In this document: one piece after another, positions 1-12,000 of the stretch
How positions within the stretch are numbered: position 1 is the first letter of the stretch
Layout of the letters: each line of letters opens with the position of its first letter
NCBI GenBank assembly: GCA_012845835.1
Contig: JABAKD010000010.1
Location: 17,495,204 to 17,559,203 of the forward strand
DNA from: Undaria pinnatifida
Taxonomy: Eukaryota; Sar; Phaeophyceae; Laminariales; Alariaceae
DNA: 64,000 bases
Direction: 5' to 3'
Position numbers and translations under genes: made by a program
Notes under the pieces: generated by a model
What the model saw: only the letters and a program-made list of their open reading frames with translations
What the model was told of the DNA's origin: nothing
Database searches by the model: none

Positions 1-79
1 TCTCCAAAATTGTTCGCCGAAGAGAGCCTGCCTTATCGATTGCAGAGTGCCCTGTACAGCCGTCAGAAAAACTGGGTTC
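1..79 (-). CDS. Gene D exon 6 (partial, runs off left edge)
   Basis: The acceptor is a pyrimidine stretch ending CTCTCCAG on the minus strand. The exon begins with one base that completes the GT left by the exon at 3739-3623 (Val), and then stays open to the window edge. It reads NPVFLTAVQGTLQSIRQ and ALFGEQFW, a mildly amphipathic segment directly after the last EF-hand. Gene D has no stop codon in the window. I do not recognise this segment; it could link the EF-hands to an effector domain. Confidence 0.6.
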
Positions 80-3000
80 CTGGAGAGAAGAAGGCGTTAA
101 GTCGCGCTTAACAATGACCGCGCGTGCACGAGTGCCGGTCGGGTCAGAACACCGGACGCATGCTTCGGCATTCAAGGTATAGAGGTGTATAGCAAGTACT
201 TTGGCCAAACTCTGTTTCAGATGACGGGGCTGCTCGATTAAGCTGCTATCCTCCGATGATATAGCGCAGATGCCGTTCGTTCCGATGTAAGTCGAATGTC
301 CTTCTGTAAAGAAGTGGTATCTCTACTATGAGCCTCTGCCAAACATTTTCCAATTTCCCTCCTTCCCCCGCGTCTGTTCAGTTCAGCTACCGGTGTAATC
401 TATCCTATTCCTCAGCAGCGTTCCATCCCCAGGTTATCAGAATCGGTGTGTGTTGTCTTCATATTAAACCGTTATTTTTTTGTACCCAACGACATCAGTA
501 CACCCAGTGGCCGTGGTGATTCTTCATCCTAGAGAGATACAAATTATGTGGTAATAGACTGCGCGGCAGAGTAAAACCAAACCAATCGCAACTAATCAAG
601 GTACGTGAAGCAATTGAAATGGGTAAGAGGACACAACAAAAAAAGCCGGGCCATAAAAGAAAAAAAGAAAAAAAAGCAGAACTAGTTTTGAAAAGAAAAT
701 TGGCTAAAAACAAGAAACGAAAATAAAGACCACCACGATTTTGAAAAAGAAAACGTAAATTACATGTACAAACAACCCAAAAACGTTGTCGTTGATTTTC
801 GTTTTGTGTGTTTTAGTGTACAACACTCGTAATACATGTACACCTACCCGACAGTAGAGGGGGGGGGCTTGCTTCGTCTGGTTGAACTTTCTTTTTTTCT
901 CACGGGTCAGTTTTGTTCTTTGTTGGGTGGGGTATGGGTATATGGTTCTCACGCGAAGGAACGCGATCTACGATAGAGAGGCATTAAGGTATACCTTTTT
1001 TTTGGCTAAAACGCTCTTTCTGGACGTGACGGGGCTCGTAACCCAAAAGTCGTCGGCATTTTTGCCATCCCACGGTAGGGGTGAATCAGATTCTAAGGCA
1101 TTTCCTGAAGTCATCACACGAGGAGCTCAATATGTCATCCGAAAAATGACTTAAAAGACATTCGTTCGCACAAACCCAATAAGCATCTATGCCCTTAGTC
1201 CTAAAAATAGATACACTCGTTAAATTTTCAAGACAGTAGAGGCCATCCATGGAGGGGGGGTTGTTTCGTCTGTTGTTGAACTTTCTTTTTTTCTAACTGG
1301 GGGGGTGGGGTATGGGTATATGGTTCTCCTCACGCGAAGGAAAGCGATTTACGATAGAGAGTTATGAAGGTATACCGTTTTCTGGCAAAAACCCTTACAC
1401 CCAAAAATCGTCAGAATTTTCGCCATTCTTATTCAGCATCAAATTGAATATTTTTTCTCAATACCTAGGCCGCGGGTATATAAAAAACAAAATGCTTTTG
1501 AAGACGAGGTGGAGAAGAGCTCCTCAATCAAGCAAAGTTAAGATGAACAGCTGTGTATATTACATAAACCAAACTACACTCCAGCTGTGAGATCGAATAT
1601 TTCGTCGAAACTCATCTTTTGCAAGCTGTGCGAGATATCCCGATCGCGCCCAAACGTGTATATGGAAAGGGAGTGGTAGACATAACGAGGATGCGGGGGA
1701 AAAGGAAATGGGGAAATGGTTGGCAGAAGGTCATTTGAGAGGTACCACTGCTTTATGGAAGGGTATTCGATTATACATCGGAACGGCATGTACGCTATAT
1801 TTGTCGGAGGGCAAAAACAACAATGATAATCACGAGGATGCGGGGGAAAAGGAAATGGGGAAATGGTTGGCAGAAGGTCATTTGAGAGGTACCACTGCTT
1901 TATGGAAGGGTATTCGATTATACATCGGAACGGCATGTACGCTATATTTGTCGGAGGGCAAAAACAACAATGATAATCAAGCAACCACCGTTGTCGTAGC
2001 GTGGATAATTTTTAATAGCGAAAATAGCGCCACCCCTCCACGCTAGGAGTGCAGCAGAAACACATTTTCCTTATCTCCTATCAACAGCACGAGGAGCAGG
2101 TCAATGTCTCACCCGATACATGACCGCGAAGACATTCCGTTCGTGCAACCCAAACCAAGCATTTCTATGCGCTAGCTACTGTAGTAGTCCTAAATCAAAT
2201 ATTCGTAATGTTATCATGCTAACCGATGGTTCTCCACGACGCTTGAGGAGCTCTCAGAGTCGGTCGGAAAGCGTTTGGCCCCAAGAAGATTGCCGCACCC
2301 ATGCCGTGGAGTGACTCGATTTAGCCATGCAAATGAGAGAGAGACTAGGGTTCCCCTTTGTTTTCGAGGCCTTCTTTCGGGAATGCCTATGCCGCACCCC
2401 TGCTGTGGAGTGACTCGATTTAGCCTTACAAATGAGAGGGGTAGACTAGGACTCCCCTTAGTTTCCGTGGCCTTCTTCTTTCGGGAATGCTATGCCGCAC
2501 CCCCTGCCGTGGGGTGACTCGATTCAGCCGTACAAGTGAGATATAGACTAGGGTTTCTCTTTGTTTCCGAGGCCTTCTTTCCGGAATGCTATGCCGCACC
2601 CCTGTCGTGGGTGACTCGATTTAGGCATACAAGTGAGAGAGATAGACTAGGGTTTCCTTTTTTTGTTTCCGACGCTTTCTTCTTTCGGGACTGCTATGCC
2701 GCACCCCTGCCGTGGGGTGACTCGATTTAGCCATACAAGTGGCGAGAGAGATAGGCTAGGGTTTCCCTTTGTTTCCGAGGCTTTCTTCTTTCGGGAATGC
2801 CTTGAGCGAGTGCTCAATGCTACGGTAGGGGGGTGGGTCCCTTTATCTCATTTTGGCCACTTTTTTTTTTCGGCGGCTCGGTGTCGCGCGCGCGCGAGTG
2901 ACCCCCCTGTTCCTTGCGGTGAGTTTTTTTGTTCGTGCTGTTTAACATTCTCTCGACATTAACACGGAAGGGGATGGTTAGCTACGCTGCACCCGAAAAA

Positions 3001-6000
3001 AACCGCCGAACGTGTTTTTTGGTCAGTGAGGTGCAGAGTCACTCGCGCGCGTAAAGTGTGATAGTGTGATAGTATGATAGTATGATAGTGTGATAGTATG
3101 ATAGTATGATAGTGTGATAGTGTGATAGTGTGATAGTATGATAGTATGATAGTGTGATAGTATGATAGTATGATAGTATGATAGTATGATAGCATGATAG
3201 TATGATAGTATGATAGTATGATAGTATGATAGTATGATAGTATGATAGTATGATAGTGTGATAGTATGATAGTATGATAGTATGATAGTGAAAATTGTGG
3301 GTACCTTCCTACCGCATACACTGTCGGATGGCAAGCACAGCAAAGCGTTACCATGAAAATCAGGCGTTACCCGCCGATGAATGAAGGACGAGGACGAAAA
3401 GTCATGCCTGCTGCTGAATTGTACTCCGGCTCTCGTATCATCCTCATTGGTAGTGGACAATACACAGCCTTTACAGCATGCTAGGACATTCCGATATGAC
3501 CGCTCTTGAGTCCCGAATGCTCACGTATCAGGTTCTCTTAAATCGGCAAAAAGCAGCGCACATCACGCCACGATGCGTACCAGGTACGTCGTAGTGCACA
3601 CGACAAGCTTGCGCGGACTCACACGCTGCAGAACTGCTCGAATTCTTCAAAGCTTACGCCGCCCGAGCAGTCTCCGTCGAGATGCTCCAGAATTCCCACG
3701 GCGCGATGCCCGGCATGGCGTCGATCCAGCTTTGGGTAACTGTGTCATTATTTACGGTACAGAAGCACCGAATACATCAAAAGACGGATTAGATAAGTAG
3801 GCATGTCGCGCGTGCTGATTGTAGATCTCGCGCATTTTGATAACTACCATCATATTTTTTGCACAACACCGAATGCATCAAAAGGCGGAAACCGGACGGT
3901 ACGCATGTCACGCGTGCTGATTGCAAAATCTCGTGCACTCGGGGAGAACTACAACAATTTGCACAACATCGACACATATTAAAAGACCGTCCCAACCCGT
4001 TAGAAGAACCTCAATAGTTATGCCGCTCACGGTCCAAGTGGTACGGTTTTCGCGAACTAGTAATGCTAACTTTGTTTGGGCAGAAGGGCTTGGGTGGGAT
4101 AACATATACATATGTATATAATAGATAATAATAGCATTGTAACCGTCGAACGTCACAATCCAAGACCATTCCAACCCGGCCAAAACCCACGAATAAATCG
4201 GCGAAAAAATAATCTGGTTGCAAACATGTCTTTTTTTCCTGTTATACCATATATATATATATTTTTTAACCTGCTTTTTTGATGGGTTGATCGGTCTCGG
4301 GGTTAAAAATGAAATTTACTCGGTTTCAACACTCTTGAATTTTTTTTTCTTTCCAACAACCAAAACCAATTTGGGTATCGCAATCACCCCATCACACATA
4401 TTGTGGACAATACTTTTTTTTTTTTCATCCACTCAAAAGCATTTTTTTCATCTACCCAAAAGCAATTTGGAAATCACAACAACACCTCTACACACAGTAG
4501 ACATTATAATGTGTCCCCCAAACGTGGGCTACGATAGGCGGTGGAAGGGGGGGGGGGGGTACAGCTTGTGCATGGCCGCAGTCGCATCCCTACTCCGCCG
4601 GGACGGAGCACGTCGGGTTTTCACCAACCAGGCAGACATTGCGTGCACCAAGCGCAAAGGCTTCGATAGGGCGGGGGGGGGGGGTACAGTGCACATTTTT
4701 TTTTCTGCTGAGGCTCCACGCTTGAACTGGCTTCAAGGCAAGAAAAAAAGGTACAAAAAAAAATGAGCGGCCCGATAATCTTTTTTTTTTTCCCCCTATA
4801 AAACGAAAAATGAGATGAAAAAAATACCTGGTGTGGTAACTTTTTACCACATCGATTGGGTGGTTCGGTTCGGTTGAGGAGGAGCCGCGGGGCCCGTCAT
4901 ATTCGGAAAACATTGTCCTCAAGACCAACACTGAGGTAGGGGGGGAGGGAGGGGGGGTACTCACATTTTTGTTTACTACCGACGCGAGCTACGCTGTAGG
5001 TGTAAAGGCATATCCCTTTTTGACCGGGGTGTTTTCTGAACGGTGGAGCTCCTTGGCCCAAAACCGTCGGACTTTTCGTTGTGTTTTTGCGATGTATTTC
5101 ACTCGTTGTTTGGGCACCTTAGGCCATGAAATTGCTTGCTCAGAATCGGGTGAAAAAAAAAAAAAAAAATGCCCAAATTTGATTTTGGACGAGAAGCGTC
5201 GGAAAATCAACCATGGTACACCTTGCTGGTTTGTGCTTGTATCAAAGCCTCATTGGGATATTATTTGTGGTTTGTGAAACCGTAACGCATCTGAGGAGAT
5301 GCGGCGGAACCAGGTTGGTTCCCCGAGAAATAATAATAAAATTGTGCGTGGTCTCCAATCTCTCATGATTGGGGTCACCACGTGGCTGGGGAGGAAACGC
5401 CCCTCAGCCGCACTTCGAAACTCGACTTCAAAAGTCTACTCTGCTACTCTCTCCCCAGCTCGATGGCTCTCCGAAATACGTGACTTCTGTCTCCGTGAGT
5501 GACCCAGCCATGCACCTACCACCCGTGTACGTGGATGGCCAAATACACTTGTACCGGGTTTGAGCCACTCGCACGCGTGACTCTGCCCCACTCACGGACC
5601 AAAAAGGGAAAGGCGTTTTCGTAGGTGATTTCGTCGACGCAGAGGCTGGTTTATGCCTTTCCGTTGCGGCTCTTATACCTTTCCGTGTTGCAGGTTATTA
5701 CCGCTAAATGTTTTCAATGCAGCACGAAAGCTCGAGACTGCAAAGGAACAGGGCGGCGGATCACTCGCGCGAGGGGATCCCCGAGCTACTGGAACAACCC
5801 CCCCCCCAAAGAAAGTAACCCCTCCCTCATGGGTCCCAAAAATAGAGACCGTACCCTTATCGTGGCACGTTGCGCGTACTGCGACTGAGGTAGTGCCTTT
5901 TTTTTGTTCCAATCTCTCGGGGTTCCGTTCGTTTTTTTTTTTCTCGATTTTTTTACAGATTCCAGATCCCGAAAAAACTTTTATTGTGACATGGACAAAG

Positions 6001-9000
6001 TTTTATTTTTCTTTTACGTATAACACACGTCTTTTTCTCACCGGTGCTCCACGATACTGCGGATGTCCTTCTCGTCCAAAACGGCGTTTTCCGGGTCGCA
6101 GGTGGCTCCCCTCCGGCTGCACATGCGGAAAGCAACCTCCATGGCGTTTGCACGATCGAACACCAGCAGTCTCGGCATGGACCTAAAGAACGTCAAGAAA
6201 TCCACGCAACCTGCGCACGAAGAGAGAGAGTGAGAGAGAGTATCTAACTTAACAGGCGGTTGGTTGTTGTGGGTTCGCGTTGGGCAACCGCCGGTCATTT
6301 TCTAGGAACTTTTCTTTAATAAAATGATTGTTAACACCATTAATACAGAAACGACTTCAGCTGTGATACGATACGATTTCGTCAGAATGGCCGATTCTAG
6401 GATAGCCCCGCCCAAGAACAAACGATTTTCTTTGACGAACGTTTCGGGGCTGCTCGACGACGAGGAAGGATGCCATGATGCAAAAAATCTTTTCCTGCAG
6501 TTTCTCGTTTGCAAAGGAAGGACTATCGAAGGATGGCGTCGGGATGGCAAGGGGCACCGCGTTTTTAGGAGATACCGCCTGGGAGCCTGCTTCAAAACCG
6601 GCGATTTCTTTAAAGAAAAGTTGGGGGAGGCTATCGTATTAAGACTCATATTTGAGCAGTCGATGCTCTACTTTGCACGTGCCTTGAGTGATCCGCGACA
6701 CAACCGGCCGCGCGCGTGTCCTATGCTCTTCCTCTGGTGAAGCTTTATCAAATCGTTTCGAGACGCAGCGACACGACAGGACCGAACGTGCTCCGGCAAA
6801 AGTAGCCCTTTTTGGCTGAATCGATTTCCGAATGGCAGGGCTTCTTAGCCCCCGAATTGTCCGAAATCGAAACACTGTTTTGGAAATATTTTTTTCGTCG
6901 TATATAAGTATGCCAAGGGACATGGTTCATTGTCGTATAACACTATTAACCCCCCCCCCCCTCCAAAAGATAAAATATCATGCGATGCATGGAAAAAGCG
7001 TAACGAGCGCCCAAATGTTAAATGTGTCTCTATTAGGAGTAGGAACGAACGGTGCTCCCTCAGTCTCGAAAGGGATGCGTGGTCAATGGTCAAATGGCTA
7101 CAAAGGCAAGCAACAAACGAGTACGCCCCCCCCCGCCCCCCCCCCGCCCCCGCCCCCAAAAACAAAACAAAACAAAACAAAACAAACGAAACAAACATAT
7201 GACTCCTCAAATGAGGACGCCTCAGAAACAAAGCGATTCATCTCTCCAACCGTGTAGCACGCCTTCAGGGGTTTCCCAGTTTTTGCAGCCCAAGCATTTC
7301 TGATCGGAGGGGGGGGGGAAACGAACTTTTCAGCCAAGTACGATAGAGGTAGTAAGGTATACCGTTTTTTGGCAAAAATGGTTTCTGAACGACGGGGCTG
7401 CTTGACCCAAAATCGCCGGGGAAAAAAAAAATAACAGGCCATATGTTTTTTTGTTGTTGCTGCATGATGATTATCGTTGTACCATCTAGGCTTTTGGGAT
7501 TTTTTCATCCGGTATGTAGCAGTTTTAGCTCTGTCCAAATCGGTGTTCGGGTTAAGAAGGACATGTCTTAAGCTCCCAAATTGAGGGGTAGTACTGAGAA
7601 AAAAAGTGGTGCACCTCTATCGCAGCAATCTGCTGGTGTACCTCTATCGCAGCACTCCCTTGGTGTACCTCTATCGCAGCACTCTGCTGGTGTACCTCTA
7701 TCGCAGCACTCTGTTGGTGTACCTCTATCGCAGCATTCTGTTGGTGTACCTCTATCGCAGCACTCTGCTAGTGTACCTCTATCGTAGGACTCTGTTGGTG
7801 TACCTCTATCGTAGCACTCTGCTGGTGTACCTCTATCGCAGCACTCTGCTGGTGTACCTGTATCGCAGCACTCTTTTAGTGTACCTCTATCGCAGCACTC
7901 TGTTGGTGTACCTCTATCGCAAGCACTCTGCTGCGATGAAGGTACTGCGTTTTTCTTCCCTCCTCCGAGGGCGGCGGCTTGAGGAGAGAGCTCCCCCTAC
8001 CTCCCCTGGGGCGCAACAGCTTATTTTGTTTTAGGTAGACTTGAAAGTGCAATGATCCGATGCGAGCAAGCAAGCCCATCCGGCGTAGCGCGTGGACCAC
8101 AAAGTTATTTTGTAACCGTGCGTAAGGTGCGGGTTGTTGTTTTTGCTGTACGCGCCGGAGTCTACAGCTCGACTGGCGTGGCGTGGGACGCGTGCTACGA
8201 TAGTAGAGGTGCACCACTTTTTTTTCGGAGGTGTTCCTCAGTTTTGGGAGCTTGAGACGTCTTCCAAAAACTGATTTGGGGAAAAAACAAAACCCGCTAC
8301 CAGATGAAAAACCCCGTGGCCTAAGCACACAACGAGAATAATGCAAAAAAAAGTGGCCTATTATTTTTTTTTTCCCCGACGAATTTGGGTTAAGAAGCCC
8401 GTCATTCAGAAACCATTTCGCCAAAAAATGGTATACCTCGACCGTAGCATGCGTCGTGGCACCTGCCAAAAAAAGGGTGAGAACAAAAAACAGGCCCAGG
8501 CTGCGGCAGTGGGAGTGGGTAGATAAAATTCGACGCGAGTCGACGAGGGAAGAAAATGCTGAATTCATCTCGCGATAAAAATGAAGACATGTACCGTAGT
8601 GGGGACGACGGGGAAGGAGGGCCAGCTATATAACCCCGGATTCTGAGTTACTACTGGGAGGAGGGAGGGCGGGAGTAGTTCGAGGAAAACAAAATGATGG
8701 GATGAAGAAAAAAACACAAAAAAAACACACACAAAAAGCTACGGTGGGGGTTGCAGTGGCTCGGAGTCACTCGCGCGAGTGACCCGCCCCGCAGTGCCTT
8801 CGCGGCCTTAAGCTTCTACGTTTTCAACTTTTCGGTATGAATCCCCGATGGGATGGTTAGCTACGCCGCGCCGAAACAAATCGCCGAGAAAAAGTTTTTT
8901 TGTCCCAGTGAGGTATAGAGTCAGTCGTGCGAGTGGCTCACAGTCGGTGGCGGAAAAGGGGGAATATCACAACATCATCATAACATCATCATTTATTAAC

Positions 9001-12000
9001 ACCATCACAACATCATCATAACATCATCATTTATTAACACCATCACAACATCATCATAACATCATCATTTATTAACACCATCACAACATCATCATAACAC
9101 CGTCGTAACATCCCCCCTACTGATGATACCGTACCCTCTTCGTGCGTTTCTTTTCAGTAGCTCCGGGATCCCTCGCGCGCGAGTGACCCACCCCTCCCTG
9201 TTCCTTTGCAGCCGTGTTAGTAAAGTGTAATTTTAGCGATGTGAATGCGAAAAATGGAAGGGTAAGCCACCCTGCTGCGCCGGAAGAATTCGCCTGAAGC
9301 AAGCCTCTTTGTCCGTGAGGTAAACCCTTGCAGCGAAAAAAAGGCCTACTAACCCCCGTGCCGTAGCCTTCGTCACCAGGTGCACGATAGAGGTATATTA
9401 CGGTATACCGTTTTTTGGCTATTCTGTCTTCTGAATGACGATTCTCCCTCCTTATTCTAGGCCATTTTTTTTCTTTTGCATGATTTTCTCGTCGTGTACC
9501 TCGCCATCGCTACGAGGCCATGCGTTTTTTTCACCCGGTATGTCGTACAAATAGCAGCTTTGTTTTGTGTCCGAAACATGTTTTTTTGGGGGTTAAGAAG
9601 GACATGTCTTAAGCTCTGAAAAAGTAAAGGAACCTCAGAAAAAAAAATGATGCACGCCTATCGTAGCGCACCCGCGTCGTCATACCCCACGTTAAAAGCT
9701 GCGCCATTTTTTTTACGAGGCCGCTCGCTTGGGGATCTTTTATAACCTCTTTAGAGCCCCCGAAACCCCTCCCCATACTAAATCCAAGTAAACGCGTGCT
9801 ACGATTGAGGTATTAAGGTATACCTTTTTTGGCGAAAATAGTTTCTGAACGACGGGGGGCTCCTTAACCCAAAATCTTCGGGGGAAAAAAAAATAATAGG
9901 TCATATTTTTTTTTGACGATTCTCGTGGTGTACCTAGGCCATGGGGTTTTTCATCCGGTAGGAGCTTTCATTTTTGTCCAAATCAGTTTCTTGGGACAGG
10001 TCTTGAGCTCCTCAATCGAGGAACCTCAGAAAACAACAATGGTTGGAGCACCTCCGTCGTAGAGACTATACTAAAACCCAGTAATTATGTTGTAAAGGGG
10101 TTAAGACCTCCCTCTCCCAAAAAAGCATGTTTTTGACGAAAATGAAATAAAAACCTTTTACACCAACCCCGGATGAATAACCCCACGGCGCTTAGATATA
10201 TACCACGAAAATCATGCAAAAAATGGCCCTTTAATATTATTTATTTTTTTCCCGACGATTTTGGGTTTATAAGGTAGGCAGCCCCGTCATTCTGAAAACG
10301 TTTTTTGCCAGAAAACGGTATACCTTAATAACTCTATCGTAGCACGCATTAAAAAACAAAATGCGGGGCTAAAGCCCCGCGGTTCTTGAAGCGAACTTTT
10401 TTTTTTTCAGGGACGCGCGTGTTACCGGGCCCCCGGTCTCCGCGAAAAAAAAAACGCGGTTCGTAAAGGTTTGGCAGCAACCCCCATACAAACAAACACC
10501 TCCATACTCATGGTGGAAACCCCTGTTGGCGGCTTATTCTAACGGGTGGATAGTATAGACCCATCCCCGACCGCAATGTTCAGCGGTAGTAGTGTTCTAG
10601 CGGTTCTTGAGTGTGGTTCTCAAAGTCCATAGTTGCTCGTTGTACGTTGTGACCAGTAGGTTTTGCACTCAAATCTGCGGCAACACCCATCTGTGATTTT
10701 TGTAGGTTATCGTACACAAGCCTCCCCTGAGAAGGAGAAAATGGCACACCACGCCCCCCACAGGTCAGAAGGAGAAACGCGTCGAAAGGGTGAGAGTACA
10801 GGACGAAATAAGAACATACAAATTTCGGTTGGATTTGTGTTTTTCACTTTGTTTTTTTACAGTCTCCGCCCTCCCTGCGTGCACAGGAAGAGAAAAAAGT
10901 TCAGCGCGCGTCAAAGCCAAAATTCGGGCGCTCCCTGATGGTACCTGCGACAAAATATTGTCCCAGCCCACCTGAAAAATCGGTGTCGAAGAGGTGTACC
11001 CTTTTTTGGCTTTGACTCGGGAGTGAAAATTAGGGGTACCCCCCTACCGTAGCCTTGATCCAAGAGGTATACCCTTTTCTGGCTTTGACCCGGGAGTGAA
11101 AATTGAGGGTATTGTAGTGGTACTCCGAGTGGGGGATTCGTGGTTGGTCGTTGTTGGGAAGCGTGCTCCTCGTGGGTTCCGGTGCCCTTGTATGGTCTCT
11201 CCTCATGGCTCGCTGGATAGACTCAAAGCTTATACATTATTTCCTCTACATTGAACTCTAAAAGACAGACAACACAGGCCCTTGGCACACGGTAGCGCAG
11301 GGCAGAGCAAGTAGAGCAGGTAGAGCAGGTAGTGAGATGTGGGGCGTCCTGCTTGTCCCATCATCGTCACCTACATTGTCGCCCATCTATGATGGCCTTG
11401 ACGTGAACGTGACATATAATGTCACGTTGTTTGACCTCAAACATGACATGGTTTCACGTCGAATCTATAAACTATCCTTCCACGGAGGGCACTCCATTAC
11501 GGTACCCCCCTACCGTAGCATATGATCTAAGAGGTATACCCTTTTTAGGCTTTGACCCGGGAGTGACAATTGGGGGTACCCCCCTACCGTAGCTTATGAT
11601 GAGATCAAGGCTACGGTAGGGGGGTACCCCCAATTTTCACTCCCGGGTCAAAGCCAAAAAATGGTATACCAGGTACCTTTTTAGATCAAGGCTACGGTAG
11701 GGGGGTATCCCCAATTTTCACTCCCGGGTCAAAGCCAAAAAATGGTATACCTTTTTATATCAAGGCTACGGTAGGGGGGTACCCCCAATTTTCACTCCCG
11801 GGTTAAAGCCAAAAAATGGTATATCTTTTTATCAAGGCTACGGTAGGGGGGTACCCCCAATTTTCACTCCCGGGTCAAAGCCAAAAAAGGGTATACATCT
11901 TAGATCAAGGCTACGGTAGGGGGGTACTCCCAATTTTCACTCCCGGGTCAAAGCCAAAAAATGGTATACCTTTTTAGATCAAGGCTACGGTAGGGGGGTA

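Noticed and set aside
1574-1984. 136-codon minus-strand frame with two 49-residue repeats
   Set aside because: Created by the 147-bp tandem duplication, whose unit is a multiple of three; includes dispersed R8 sequence.
2959-3460. Two long minus-strand frames rich in Tyr-His-Thr-Ile
   Set aside because: Products of the 10-bp minisatellite at 3057-3291.
7606-8034. 142-codon plus-strand frame of Tyr-Leu-Tyr-Arg-Ser repeats
   Set aside because: Frame through the 27-bp minisatellite.
10863-10940. Possible plus-strand exon (TTTTTTTACAG acceptor, 26 codons, GTACCT donor)
   Set aside because: It lies inside gene D on the opposite strand, ahead of the divergent gene A start, with no partner exons.
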